A DNA stretch of 64,000 bases from Eutreptiella sp. 'Long Island Sound 2002' (Eukaryota > Euglenozoa > Euglenophyceae > Eutreptiales > Eutreptiaceae), in contig CAXIWF010000715.1 in the NCBI GenBank assembly GCA_964036045.1, positions 186,001 through 250,000 of the forward strand, written 5' to 3'. The first letter of the stretch is position 1. Each line of letters begins with the position of its first letter. A program made the translations under genes and the position numbers. The notes below the pieces were generated by a model. That model saw nothing but the letters and a program-made list of their open reading frames with translations. It did not search any database and was not told the origin of the DNA. This document shows positions 34,837 to 45,844 of the stretch, one piece after another.

Positions 34837-36518
34837 TTCTCGGAAAATTCTCGGAAAATTCTCGGAAAATTCTCGGAAAATTCTCGGAAAATTCTCGGAA
34901 AATTCTCGGAAAATTCTCGGAAAATTCTCGGAAAATTCTCGGAAAATTCTCGGAAAATTCTCGCAAAGTTCTCGGAAAATTCTCGGAAAATTCTCGGAAA
35001 ATTCTCGGAAAATTGTCGGAAAATTCTCGGAAAATTCTCGGAAAATTCTCGGAAAATTCTCAGAAAATTCTCGGAAAATTGACGGAAAATTCTCGGAAAA
35101 TTCTTGGAAAATTCTCGGAAAATTCTCGGAAAATTCTCGGAAAATTCTCGGAAAATTCTCGGAAAGTTCTTGGAAAATTCTCGGAAAATTCTCGGAAAAT
35201 TCCCGGAAAATTCTCGGAAAATTCTCGGAAAATTCTCGGAAAATTCTCGGAAAATTCTTGGAAAATTCTCAGAAAATTCTCGGAAAATTCTCGGAAAATT
35301 CTCGGAAAATTTTTAGAAAATTCTCGGAAAATTCTCGGAAAGTTCTCGGAAAATTGACGGAAAATTCTCGGAAAATTCTCGGAAAATTCTCGGAAAATTC
35401 TCGGAAAATTCTCAGAAAATTCTCAGAAAATTCTCGGAAAATTCTCGGAAAATTCTCGGAAAATTGACGGAAAATTCTCGGAAAATTCTCGGAAGATTCT
35501 CGGAAAATTCTCGGAAAATTCTCGGAAAATTCTCGGAAAATTCTCGGAAAATTCTCGGAAAATTCTCGGAAAATTGACGGAAAATTCTCGGAAAATTCTC
35601 GGAAAATTCTCAGAAAATTCTCGGAAAATTCTCGGAAAATTCTCGGAAAATTCTCGGAAAATTCTCGGAAAATTTTCGGAAAATTCTCGGAAAATTCTCG
35701 GAAAATTCTCGGAAAATTCTCGGAAAATTCTCGGAAAATTCTCAGAAAATTCTCGGAAAATTCTCGGAAAATTCTCGGAAAATTCTCGGAAAATTCTCAG
35801 AAAATTCTCAGAAAATTCTCGGAAAATTCTCGGAAAATTCTCGGAAAATTCCCGGAAAATTGACGGAAAATTCTCGGAAAATTCTCGGAAAATTCTCGGA
35901 AAATTCTCGGAAAATTCTCGGAAAATTCTCGGAAAATTCTCGGAAAATTCTCGGAAAATTCTCGGAAAATTGACGGAAAATTCTCGGAAAATTCTCGGAA
36001 AATTCTCAGAAAATTCTCGGAAAATTCTCGGAAAATTCTCGGAAAATTCTCGGAAATTTTTCGGAAAATTCTCGGAAAATTCTCGGAAAATTCTCGGAAA
36101 ATTCTCAGAAAATTCTCGGAAAATTCTCGGAAAATTCTCGGAAAATTCTCGGAAAATTCTCCGAAAATTCTCGGAAAATTCTCGGAAAATTCTCGGAAAA
36201 TTCTCGCAAAGTTCTCGGAAAATTCTCGGAAAATTCTCGGAAAATTCTCGGAAAATTCTCGGAAAATTCTCGGAAAATTCTCGGAAAATTTTCGGAAAAT
36301 TCTCGGAAAATTCTCGCAAAGTTCTCGGAAAATTCTCGGAAAATTCTCGGAAAATTCTCGGAAAATTCTCGGAAAATTCTCGGAAAATTCTCGGAAAATT
36401 CTCGGAAAATTCTCGGAAAATTCTCGGAAAATTCTCAGAAGATTCTCGGAAAATTCTCGGAAAATTCTCGGAAAATTCTCGGAAAATTCTCGGAAAATTC
36501 TCGGAAATTTTCGGATAA
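33600..36518 (+). repeat. Tandem duplication, two copies of about 1.67 kb
   Basis: TTTAG 33,641/35,312 and TTGACGG 33,683/35,354 are offset 1671; the GATA marks 34,831/36,513 are offset 1682. Within the TTGACGG series the first copy has steps of 121 and 110 and the second 110 and 110, so single monomers have been gained or lost since duplication. CTTGG before CTCCG near 34,490 is present only in the first copy. Confidence 0.85.
34837..36518 (+). repeat. HOR unit 24, TTTAG/CCCGG type, tandem copy of unit 23
   Basis: CAAAG near 34,963, GTCGG near 35,016, TTGACGG near 35,080, AAAGTTCTTGG, CCCGG near 35,202, TTTAG at 35,312, TTGACGG at 35,354, 35,464 and 35,574 (steps 110, 110), CCCGG near 35,852, TTGACGG near 35,860 and 35,970, CAAAG near 36,207 and 36,316, GAAGATT at 36,434, GATA mark at 36,513. 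Confidence 0.86.
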
Positions 36519-38400
36519 TTCTCGGAAAATTCTCGGAAAATTCTCGGAAAATTCTCGGAAAATTCTCGGAAAATTCTCGGAAAATTCTCGGAAAATTCTC
36601 GGAAAATTCTCGGAAAATTCTCGGAAAATTCGCGCAAAGTTCTCGGAAAATTCTCGGAAAATTCTCGGAAAATTCTCGGAAAATTCTCGGAAAATTCTCG
36701 GAAAATTCTCGGAAAATTCTCGGAAAATTCTCAGAAAATTCTCGGAAAATTGACGGAAAATTCTCGGAAAATTCTCGGAAAATTCTCGGAAAATTCTCGG
36801 AAAATTCTCGGAAAACCCCGGAAAATTCTCGGAAAGTTCTCGGAAAATTCTCGGAAAATTCTCGGAAAATTCTCGGAAAATTCTCGGAAAATTCTCGGAA
36901 AATTCTCGGAAAATTCTTGGAAAATTCTCGGAAAATTCTCGGAAAATTCTCGGAAAATTCTCGGAAAATTCTCGGAAAATTCTCGGAAAATTCTCGGAAA
37001 ATTCTCGGAAAGTTCTCGGAAAATTCTCGGAAAATTCTCGGAAAATTCTCGGAAAATTCTCGGAAAATTCTCGGAAAATTCTCGGAAAATTCTCGGAAAA
37101 TTCTTGGAAAATTGTCAGAAAATTCTCGGAAAATTTTCGGAAAATTCTCGGAAAATTTTTAGAAAATTCTCGGAAAATTCTCGGAAAGTTCTCGGAAAAT
37201 TGACGGAAAATTCTCGGAAAATTCTCGGAAAATTCTCGGAAAATTCTCGGAAAATTCTCAGAAAATTCTCAGACAATTCTCGGAAAATTCTCGGAAAATT
37301 CTCGGAAAATTCTCGGAAAATTGACGGAAAATTCTCGGAAAATTCTCGGAAAATTCTCGGAAAATTCTCGGAAAATTCTCGGAAAATTCTCGGAAAATTC
37401 TCGGAAAATTCTCGGAAAATTGACGGAAAATTCTCGGAAAATTCTCGGAAAATTCTCGGAAATTTTCGGATAATTCTCGGAAAATTCTCGGAAAATTCTC
37501 GGAAAATTCTCGGAAAATTCTCGGAAAATTCTCGGAAAATTCTCGGAAAATTCTCGGAAAATTCTCGGAAAATTCTCGGAAAATTCGCGCAAAGTTCTCG
37601 GAAAATTCTCGGAAAATTCTCGGAAAATTCTCGGAAAATTCTCGGAAAATTCTCGGAAAATTCTCGGAAAATTCTCGGAAAATTCTCAGAAAATTCTCGG
37701 AAAATTGACGGAAAATTCTCGGAAAATTCTCGGAAAATTCTCGGAAAATTCTCGGAAAATTCTCGGAAAACCCCGGAAAATTCTCGGAAAGTTCTCGGAA
37801 AATTCTCGGAAAATTCTCGGAAAATTCTCGGAAAATTCTCGGAAAATTCTCGGAAAATTCTCGGAAAATTCTTGGAAAATTCTCGGAAAATTCTCGGAAA
37901 ATTCTCGGAAAATTCTCGGAAAATTCTCGGAAAATTCTCGGAAAATTCTCGGAAAATTCTCGGAAAGTTCTCGGAAAATTCTCGGAAAATTCTCGGAAAA
38001 TTCTCGGAAAATTCTCGGAAAATTCTCGGAAAATTCTCGGAAAATTCTCGGAAAATTCTTGGAAAATTGTCAGAAAATTCTCGGAAAATTTTCGGAAAAT
38101 TCTCGGAAAATTTTTAGAAAATTCTCGGAAAATTCTCGGAAAGTTCTCGGAAAATTGACGGAAAATTCTCGGAAAATTCTCGGAAAATTCTCGGAAAATT
38201 CTCGGAAAATTCTCAGAAAATTCTCAGAAAATTCTCGGAAAATTCTCGGAAAATTCTCGGAAAATTCTCGGAAAATTGACGGAAAATTCTCGGAAAATTC
38301 TCGGAAAATTCTCGGAAAATTCTCGGAAAATTCTCGGAAAATTCTCGGAAAATTCTCGGAAAATTCTCGGAAAATTGACGGAAAATTCTCGGAAAATTCT
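36440..38400 (+). repeat. Tandem duplication, two copies of 955 bp
   Basis: GATA mark 36,513/37,468, TTGACGG 36,750/37,705, CCCC variant 36,816/37,771 and GTCAG 37,114/38,069 are all offset 955. The matching block at 26.0-27.6 kb (offset 10,513) has only one copy, so this duplication arose after, or was lost from one side of, the longer 10.5-kb-offset duplication. Confidence 0.9.
36519..37473 (+). repeat. HOR unit 25, truncated GTCAG cassette (955 bp)
   Basis: CGCGCAAAG near 36,632, TTGACGG at 36,750, CCCC variant at 36,816, GTCAG at 37,114, TTTAG near 37,158, TTGACGG near 37,200, a CTCAGACAATT variant near 37,270, TTGACGG near 37,321 and 37,421, GATA mark at 37,468. The whole unit recurs immediately downstream at offset 955. 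It jumps from the TTGACGG series to the GATA mark without the CAAAG ladder. Confidence 0.86.
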
Positions 38401-39099
38401 CGGAAAATTCTCAGAAAATTCTCGGAAAATTCTCGGAAAATTCTCGGAAAATTCTCGGAAAATTCTCGGAAAATTTTCGGAAAATTCTCGGAAAATTCTC
38501 GGAAAATTCTCGGAAAATTCTCAGAAAATTCTCGGAAAATTCTCGGAAAATTCTCGGAAAATTCTCGGAAAATTCTCGGAAAATTCTCGGAAAATTCTCG
38601 GAAAATTCTCGGAAAATTCTCGGAAAATTCTCGCAAAGTTCTCGGAAAATTCTCGGAAAATTCTCGGAAAATTCTCGGAAAATTCTCGGAAAATTCTCGG
38701 AAAATTCTCGGAAAATTCTCGGAAAATTCTCGGAAAATTCTCGGAAAATTCTCGGAAAATTCTCGGAAAATTCTCGCAAAGTTCTCGGAAAATTCTCGGA
38801 AAATTCTCGGAAAATTCTCGGAAAATTCTCGGAAAATTCTCGGAAAATTCTCGGAAAATTCTCGGAAAATTCTCGGAAAATTTTCGGAAAATTCTCGGAA
38901 AATTCTCGCAAAGTTCTCGGAAAATTCTCGGAAAATTCTCGGAAAATTCTCGGAAAATTCTCGGAAAATTCTCGGAAAATTCTCGGAAAATTCTCGGAAA
39001 ATTCTCGGAAAATTCTCGGAAAATTCTCGGAAAATTCTCGGAAAATTCTCGGAAAATTCTCGGAAAATTCTCGGAAAATTCTCGGAAATTTTCGGATAA
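37474..39099 (+). repeat. HOR unit 26, full GTCAG cassette (1626 bp)
   Basis: CGCGCAAAG near 37,587, TTGACGG at 37,705, CCCC variant at 37,771, GTCAG at 38,069, TTTAG, TTGACGG near 38,155, 38,276 and 38,375, CAAAG near 38,634, 38,777 and 38,909, GATA mark at 39,094. It has the same length as unit 18 and the same marks; it is the last GTCAG cassette in the window. Confidence 0.87.
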
Positions 39100-39923
39100 T
39101 TCTCGGAAAATTCTCGGAAAATTCTCGGAAAATTCTCGGAAAATTCTCGGAAAATTCTCGGAAAATTCTCGGAAAATTCTCGGAAAATTCTCGGAAAATT
39201 CTCGGAAAATTCTCGCAAAGTTCTCGGAAAATTCTCGGAAAATTCTCGGAAAATTCTCGGAAAATTCTCGGAAAATTCTCAGAAAATTGTCGGAAAATTG
39301 ACGGAAAATTCTCGGAAAATTCTCGGAAAATTCTCGGAAAATTCTCGGAAAATTCTCGGAAAATTCTCGGAAAATTCTCGGAAAGTTCTCGGAAAATTCT
39401 CGGAAAATTCTCGGAAAATTCTCGGAAAATTCTCAGAAAATTCTCAGAAAATTCTCGGAAAATTGACGGAAAATTTTCGGAAAATTCTCGGAAAATTCTC
39501 GGAAAATTCTCGGAAAATTCTCGGAAAATTCTCGGAAAGTTCTCGGAAAATTCTCGGAAAATTCTCGGAAAATTCTCGGAAAATTCTCGGAAAATTCTCA
39601 GAAAATTCTCGGAAAATTCTCGGAAAATTCTCGGAAAATTCTCGGAAAATTCTCGGAAAATTCTCGGAAAATTCTCCGAAAATTTTCGGAAAATTCTCGG
39701 AAAATTCTTCGAAAATTGACGGAAAATTCTCGGAAAATTCTCAGAAAATTCTCGGAAAATTCTCGGAAAATTCTCGGAAAATTCTCGGAAAATTTTCGGA
39801 AAATTCTCGGAAAATTCTCAGAAAATTCTCGGAAAATTCTCGGAAAATTCTCGGAAAATTCTCGGAAAATTCTCGGAAAATTCTCGGAAAATTCTCGGAA
39901 AATTCTCGGAAATTCTCGGATAA
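39100..39923 (+). repeat. HOR unit 27, first family II unit
   Basis: CAAAG near 39,215, GTCGG near 39,290, TTGACGG at 39,298, AAAGTT near 39,385, TTGACGG near 39,465 followed by TTTTCGG, CTCCG then TTTTCGG near 39,674, a CTTCGAAAATT monomer at 39,707, TTGACGG at 39,716, TTTTCGG, a GATA mark of the CTCGG form at 39,918. CTTCGAAAATT and the CTCGG-form GATA mark are first seen here. Confidence 0.82.
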
Positions 39924-41200
39924 TTCTCGGAAAATTCTCGGAAAATTCTTGGAAAATTCTCGGAAAATTCTCGGAAAATTCTCGGAAAATTCTCGGAAAA
40001 TTCTCGGAAAATTCTCGGAAAATTCTCGGAAAATTCTCGGAAAATTCTCGCAAAGTTCTCGGAAAATTCTCGGAGTATTCTCGGAAAATTCTCGGAAAAT
40101 TCTCGGAAAATTCTCGGAAAATTCTCGGAAAATTCTCGGAAAATTCTCGGAAAATTCTCAGAAAATTCTCAGAAAATTCTCGGAAAATCCACGGAAAATT
40201 GACGGAAAATTCTCGGAAAATTCTCGGAAAATTCTCGGAAAATTCTCGGAAAATTCTCGGAAAATTCTCGGAAAATTCTCGGAAAGTTCTCGGAAAATTC
40301 TCGGAAAATTCTCGGAAAATTCTCGGAAAATTCTCGGAAAATTTTCGGAAAATTCTCGGAAAATTCTCGCAAAGTTCTCGGAAAATTCTCGGAAAATTCT
40401 CGGAAAATTCTCGGAAAATTCTCGGAAAATTCTCGGAAAATTCTCGGAAAATTCTCGGAAAATTCTCGGAAAATTCTCGGAAAATTCTCGGAAAATTCTC
40501 GGAAAGTTCTCGGAAAATTCTCGGAAAATTCTCGGAAAATTCTCGGAAAATTCTCGGAAAATTCTCAGAAAATTCTCGGAAAATTCTCGGAAAATTCTCG
40601 GAAAATTCTCGGAAAATTCTCGGAAAATTCTCGGAAAATTCTCGGAAAATTCTCGGAAAATTCCCGGAAAATTCTCGGAAAATTCTCCGAAAATTTTCGG
40701 AAAATTCTCGGAAAATTCTTCGAAAATTGACGGAAAATTCTCGGAAAATTCTCAGAAAATTCTCGGAAAATTCTCGGAAAATTCTCGGAAAATTCTCGGA
40801 AAATTTTCGGAAAATTCTCGGAAAATTCTCAGAAAATTCTCGGAAAATTCTCGGAAAATTCTCGGAAAATTCTCGGAAAATTCTCCGAAAATTCTCGGAA
40901 AATTCTCGGAAAATTCTCGGAAATTCTCGGATAATTCTCGGAAAATTCTCGGAAAATTCTTGGAAAATTCTCGGAAAATTCTCGGAAAATTCTCGGAAAA
41001 TTCTCGGAAAATTCTCGGAAAATTCTCGGAAAATTCTCGGAAAATTCTCGCAAAGTTCTCGGAAAATTCTCGGAGTATTCTCGGAAAATTCTCGGAAAAT
41101 TCTCGGAAAATTCTCGGAAAATTCTCGGAAAATTCTCGGAAAATTCTCGGAAAATTCTCAGAAAATTCTCGGAAAATCCACGGAAAATTGACGGAAAATT
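39690..41200 (+). repeat. Diverged tandem duplication, offset 1000 to 1011 bp
   Basis: CTTCGAAAATT 39,707/40,718 and the CTCGG-form GATA marks 39,918/40,929 are offset 1011; GGAGTATTC ending 40,080/41,080 is offset 1000, one monomer less. The second copy carries CTCCG near 40,885 and lacks one of two adjacent CTCAG monomers before ATCCACGG. Confidence 0.85.
39924..40934 (+). repeat. HOR unit 28, CTTCGAAAATT type
   Basis: CTTGG near 39,950, CAAAG near 40,051, a GGAGTATTC variant ending 40,080, CTCAG twice, ATCCACGG near 40,188, TTGACGG near 40,200, AAAGTT, TTTTCGG, CAAAG near 40,370, AAAGTT, CCCGG near 40,665, CTTCGAAAATT at 40,718, TTGACGG near 40,727, GATA mark (CTCGG form) at 40,929. CTTCGAAAATT lies exactly 1011 bp after the one in unit 27. 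Confidence 0.82.
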
Positions 41201-41549
41201 GACGGAAAATTCTCGGAAAATTCTCGGAAAATTCTCGGAAAATTCTCGGAAAATTCTCGGAAAATTCTCGGAAAATTCTCGGAAAGTTCTCGGAAAATTC
41301 TCGGAAAATTCTCGGAAAATTCTCGGAAAATTCTCGGAAAATTTTCGGAAAATTGTCGGAAAATTCTCGCAAAGTTCTCGGAAAATTCTCGGAAAATTCT
41401 CGGAAAATTCTCGGAAAATTCTCGGAAAATTCTCGGAAAATTCTCGCAAAATTCTCGGAAAATTCTCGGAAAATTCTCGGAAAATTCTCGGAAAATTCTC
41501 GGAAAATTCTCGGAAAATTCTCGGAAAATTCTCGGAAATTTTCGGATAA
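40935..41549 (+). repeat. HOR unit 29, short family II unit (615 bp)
   Basis: CTTGG near 40,961, CAAAG near 41,051, GGAGTATTC ending 41,080, ATCCACGG near 41,177, two TTGACGG only 11 bp apart (41,188 and 41,199), AAAGTT near 41,285, TTTTCGG followed by GTCGG near 41,356, CAAAG near 41,370, a CGCAAAATT near 41,447, GATA mark (TTCGG form) at 41,544. Confidence 0.8.
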
Positions 41550-42450
41550 TTCTCGGAAAATTCTCGGAAAATTCTCGGAAAATTCTCGGAAAATTCTCGG
41601 AAAATTCTCGGAAAATTCTCGGAAAATTCTCGGAAAATTCTCGGAAAATTCTCCGAAAATTCTCGCAAAGTTCTCGGAAAATTCTCGGAAAATTCTCGGA
41701 AAATTCTCGGAAAATTCTCGGAAAATTCTCGGAAAATTCTCGGAAAATTCTCGGAAAATTCTCAGAAAATTCTCGGAAAATTGACGGAAAATTCTCGGAA
41801 AATTCTCGGAAAATTCTCGGAAAATTCTCGGAAAATTCTCGGAAAATTCTCGGAAAATTCTCGGAAAGTTCTCGGAAAATTCTCGGAAAATTCTCGGAAA
41901 ATTCTCGGAAAATTCTCAGAAAATTCTCAGAAAATTCTCGGAAAATTGACGGAAAATTCTCGGAAAATTCTCGGAAAATTCTCGGAAAATTCTCGGAAAA
42001 TTCTCGGAAAATTCTCGGAAAGTTCTCGGAAAATTCTCGGAAAATTCTCGGAAAATTCTCGGAAAATTCTCGGAAAATTCTCAGAAAATTCTCGGAAAAT
42101 TCTCGGAAAATTCTCGGAAAATTCTCGGAAAATTCTCGGAAAATTCTCGGAAAATTCTCGGAAAATTCTCGGAAAATTCCCGGAAAATTCTCGGAAAATT
42201 CTCCGAAAATTTTCGGAAAATTCTCGGAAAATTCTTCGAAAATTGACGGAAAATTCTCGGAAAATTCTCAGAAAATTCTCGGAAAATTCTCGGAAAATTC
42301 TCGGAAAATTCTCGGAAAATTTTCGGAAAATTCTCGGAAAATTCTCAGAAAATTCTCGGAAAATTCTCGGAAAATTCTCGGAAAATTCTCGGAAAATTCT
42401 CGGAAAATTCTCGGAAAATTCTCGGAAAATTCTCGGAAATTCTCGGATAA
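41550..42450 (+). repeat. HOR unit 30, CTTCGAAAATT type
   Basis: CTCCG then CAAAG near 41,653-41,667, TTGACGG at 41,781, AAAGTT, CTCAG twice, TTGACGG near 41,947, AAAGTT, CCCGG near 42,179, CTCCG-TTTTCGG, CTTCGAAAATT at 42,234, TTGACGG near 42,243, GATA mark (CTCGG form) at 42,445. This is the first half of the 2.1-kb tandem duplication (next copy from 43,901). Confidence 0.83.
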
Positions 42451-43735
42451 TTCTCGGAAAATTCTCGGAAAATTCTTGGAAAATTCTCGGAAAATTCTCG
42501 GAAAATTCTCGGAAAATTCTCGGAAAATTCTCGGAAAATTCTCGGAAAATTCTCGGAAAATTCCCGGAAAATTCTCGCAAAGTTCTCGGAAAATTCTCGG
42601 AAAATTCTCGGAAAATTCTCGGAAAATTCTCGGAAAATTCTCGGAAAATTCTCGGAAAATTCTCGGAAAATTCTCGGAAAATTCTCAGAAAATTCTCGGA
42701 AAATCCACGGAAAATTGACGGAAAATTCTCGGAAAATTCTCGGAAAATTCTCGGAAAATTCTCGGAAAATTCTCGGAAAATTCTCGGAAAATTCTCGGAA
42801 AGTTCTCGGAAAATTCTCGGAAAATCTCGGAAAATTCTCGGAAAATTCTCGGAAAAGTCTCGGAAAATTCTCGGAAAATTCTCGGAAAATTCTTGGAAAA
42901 TTCTCAGAAAATTCTCGGAAAATTCTCGGAAAATTCTCGGAAAATTCTCGGAAAATTCTCGGAAAATTCTCCCAAAGTTCTCGGAAAATTCTCGGAAAAT
43001 TCTCGGAAAATTCTCCGAAAATTCTCGGAAAATTCTCGGAAAATTCTCGGAAAATTCTCGGAAAATTCTCGGAAAATTCTCGGAAAATTCTCGGAAAATT
43101 CTCAGAAAATTCTCGGAAAATTCTCGGAAAATTCTCGGAAAATTCTCGGAAAATTCTCGGAAAATTCTCGGAAAATTCTCAGAAAATTCTCGGAAAATTC
43201 TCGGAAAATTCTCGGAAAATTCTCGGAAATTTTTCGGAAAATTCTCGGAAAATTCTCGGAAAATTCTCGGAAAATTCTCGGAAAATTCTCGGAAAATTCT
43301 CGGAAAATTCTCGGAAAATTCTCGGAAAATTCTCCGAAAATTCTCGGAAAATTCTCGGAAAATTCTCGGAAAATTCTCGGAAAATTCTCGGAAAATTCTC
43401 GGAAAATTCTCGGAAAATTCTCGCAAAGTTCTCGGAAAATTCTCGGAAAATTCTCGGAAAATTCTTGGAAAATTCTCGGAAAATTCTCGGAAAATTCACG
43501 GAAAATTCTCGGAAAATTCTCGGAAAATTTTCGGAAAATTCTCGGAAAATTCTCGCAAAGTTCTCGGAAAATTCTCGGAAAATTCTCGGAAAATTCTCGG
43601 AAAATTCTCGGAAAATTCTCGGAAAATTCTCGGAAAATTCTCGGAAAATTCTCGGAAAATTCTCGGAAAATTCTCGGAAAATTCTCGGAAAATTCTCGGA
43701 AAATTCTCGGAAAATTCTCGGAAATTTTCGGATAA
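42451..43735 (+). repeat. HOR unit 31, ATCCACGG/CTCCCAAAG type (1285 bp)
   Basis: CTTGG near 42,476, CCCGG near 42,564, CAAAG near 42,579, ATCCACGG near 42,709, TTGACGG at 42,715, AAAGTT, a 10-bp CTCGGAAAAT near 42,825, AAAAGTC near 42,855, CTTGG, CTCCCAAAG near 42,971, CTCCG, GGAAATTTTTCGG near 43,230, CAAAG near 43,425, CTTGG, TTCACGG near 43,498, TTTTCGG, CAAAG near 43,556, GATA mark at 43,730. The order recurs at 44.6-45.8, 51.9-53.0 and 61.7-63.0 kb. Confidence 0.86.
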
Positions 43736-44559
43736 TTCTCGGAAAATTCTCGGAAAAATCTCGGAAAATTCTCGGAAAATTCTCGGAAAATTCTCGGAAA
43801 ATTCTCGGAAAATTCTCGGAAAATTCTCGGAAAATTCTCGGAAAATTCTCGGAAAATTCTCGCAAAGTTCTCGGAAAATTCTCAGAAAATTCTCGGAAAA
43901 TTGACGGAAAATTCTCGGAAAATTCTCGGAAAATACTCGGAAAATTCTCGGAAAATTCTCGGAAAATTCTCGGAAAATTCTCGGAAAGTTCTCGGAAAAT
44001 TCTCGGAAAATTCTCGGAAAATTCTCGGAAAATTCTCAGAAAATTCTCAGAAAATTCTCGGAAAATTGACGGAAAATTCTCGGAAAATTCTCGGAAAATT
44101 CTCGGAAAATTCTCGGAAAATTCTCGGAAAATTCTCGGAAAGTTCTCGGAAAATTCTCGGAAAATTCTCGGAAAATTCTCGGAAAATTCTCGGAAAATTC
44201 TCAGAAAATTCTCGGAAAATTCTCGGAAAATTCTCGGAAAATTCTCGGAAAATTCTCGGAAAATTCTCGGAAAATTCTCGGAAAATTCTCGGAAAATTCC
44301 CGGAAAATTCTCGGAAAATTCTCCGAAAATTTTCGGAAAATTCTCGGAAAATTCTTCGAAAATTGACGGAAAATTCTCGGAAAATTCTCAGAAAATTCTC
44401 GGAAAATTCTCGGAAAATTCTCGGAAAATTCTCGGAAAATTCTCGGAAAATTCTCAGAAAATTCTCGGAAAATTCTCGGAAAATTCTCGGAAAATTCTCG
44501 GAAAATTCTCGGAAAATTCTCGGAAAATTCTCGGAAAATTCTCGGAAATTCTCGGATAA
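43736..44559 (+). repeat. HOR unit 32, CTTCGAAAATT type (824 bp)
   Basis: GGAAAAATC near 43,756, CAAAG near 43,863, TTGACGG at 43,901, a one-off AATACTCGG near 43,933, AAAGTT, CTCAG twice, TTGACGG near 44,067, AAAGTT, CCCGG near 44,299, CTTCGAAAATT at 44,354, TTGACGG near 44,362, GATA mark (CTCGG form) at 44,554. Unit 27 has the same 824-bp length. Confidence 0.84.
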
Positions 44560-45844
44560 TTCTCGGAAAATTCTCGGAAAATTCTTGGAAAATTCTCGGA
44601 AAATTCTCGGAAAATTCTCGGAAAATTCTCGGAAAATTCTCGGAAAATTCTCGGAAAATTCTCGGAAAATTCCCGGAAAATTCTCGCAAAGTTCTCGGAA
44701 AATTCTCGGAAAATTCTCGGAAAATTCTCGGAAAATTCTCGGAAAATTCTCGGAAAATTCTCGGAAAATTCTCGGAAAATTCTCGGAAAATTCTCAGAAA
44801 ATTCTCGGAAAATCCACGGAAAATTGACGGAAAATTCTCGGAAAATTCTCGGAAAATTCTCGGAAAATTCTCGGAAAATTCTCGGAAAATTCTCGGAAAA
44901 TTCTCGGAAAGTTCTCGGAAAATTCTCGGAAAATCTCGGAAAATTCTCGGAAAATTCTCGGAAAAGTCTCGGAAAATTCTCGGAAAATTCTCGGAAAATT
45001 CTTGGAAAATTCTCAGAAAATTCTCGGAAAATTCTCGGAAAATTCTCGGAAAATTCTCGGAAAATTCTCGGAAAATTCTCCCAAAGTTCTCGGAAAATTC
45101 TCGGAAAATTCTCGGAAAATTCTCCGAAAATTCTCGGAAAATTCTCGGAAAATTCTCGGAAAATTCTCGGAAAATTCTCGGAAAATTCTCGGAAAATTCT
45201 CGGAAAATTCTCAGAAAATTCTCGGAAAATTCTCGGAAAATTCTCGGAAAATTCTCGGAAAATTCTCGGAAAATTCTCGGAAAATTCTCAGAAAATTCTC
45301 GGAAAATTCTCGGAAAATTCTCGGAAAATTCTCGGAAAATTCTCGGAAATTTTTCGGAAAATTCTCGGAAAATTCTCGGAAAATTCTCGGAAAATTCTCG
45401 GAAAATTCTCGGAAAATTCTCGGAAAATTCTCGGAAAATTCTCGGAAAATTCTCCGAAAATTCTCGGAAAATTCTCGGAAAATTCTCGGAAAATTCTCGG
45501 AAAATTCTCGGAAAATTCTCGGAAAATTCTCGGAAAATTCTCGCAAAGTTCTCGGAAAATTCTCGGAAAATTCTCGGAAAATTCTTGGAAAATTCTCGGA
45601 AAATTCTCGGAAAATTCACGGAAAATTCTCGGAAAATTCTCGGAAAATTCTCGCAAAGTTCTCGGAAAATTCTCGGAAAATTCTCGGAAAATTCTCGGAA
45701 AATTCTCGGAAAATTCTCGGAAAATTCTCGGAAAATTCTCGGAAAATTCTCGGAAAATTCTCGGAAAATTCTCGGAAAATTCTCGGAAAATTCTCGGAAA
45801 ATTCTCGGAAAATTCTCGGAAAATTCTCGGAAATTTTCGGATAA
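44560..45844 (+). repeat. HOR unit 33, ATCCACGG/CTCCCAAAG type, copy of unit 31
   Basis: It has the same order and length (1285 bp) as unit 31: CCCGG near 44,671, CAAAG near 44,687, ATCCACGG near 44,814, TTGACGG at 44,824, 10-bp CTCGGAAAAT, CTTGG at 45,002, CTCCCAAAG near 45,080, GGAAATTTTTCGG near 45,350, CAAAG near 45,543, TTCACGG near 45,617, GATA mark at 45,839. The TTTTCGG that precedes the last CAAAG in unit 31 is not seen here. Confidence 0.86.

Noticed and set aside
39707-44370. CENP-B-box-like sequence (TTCG...A..CGGG) in TTTTCGG and CTTCGAAAATT contexts
   Set aside because: The TTCG half is present, but the second half falls two bases out of register (TTCGGAAAATTCTCGG) and the CGGG is missing. 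I found no full match to the box.
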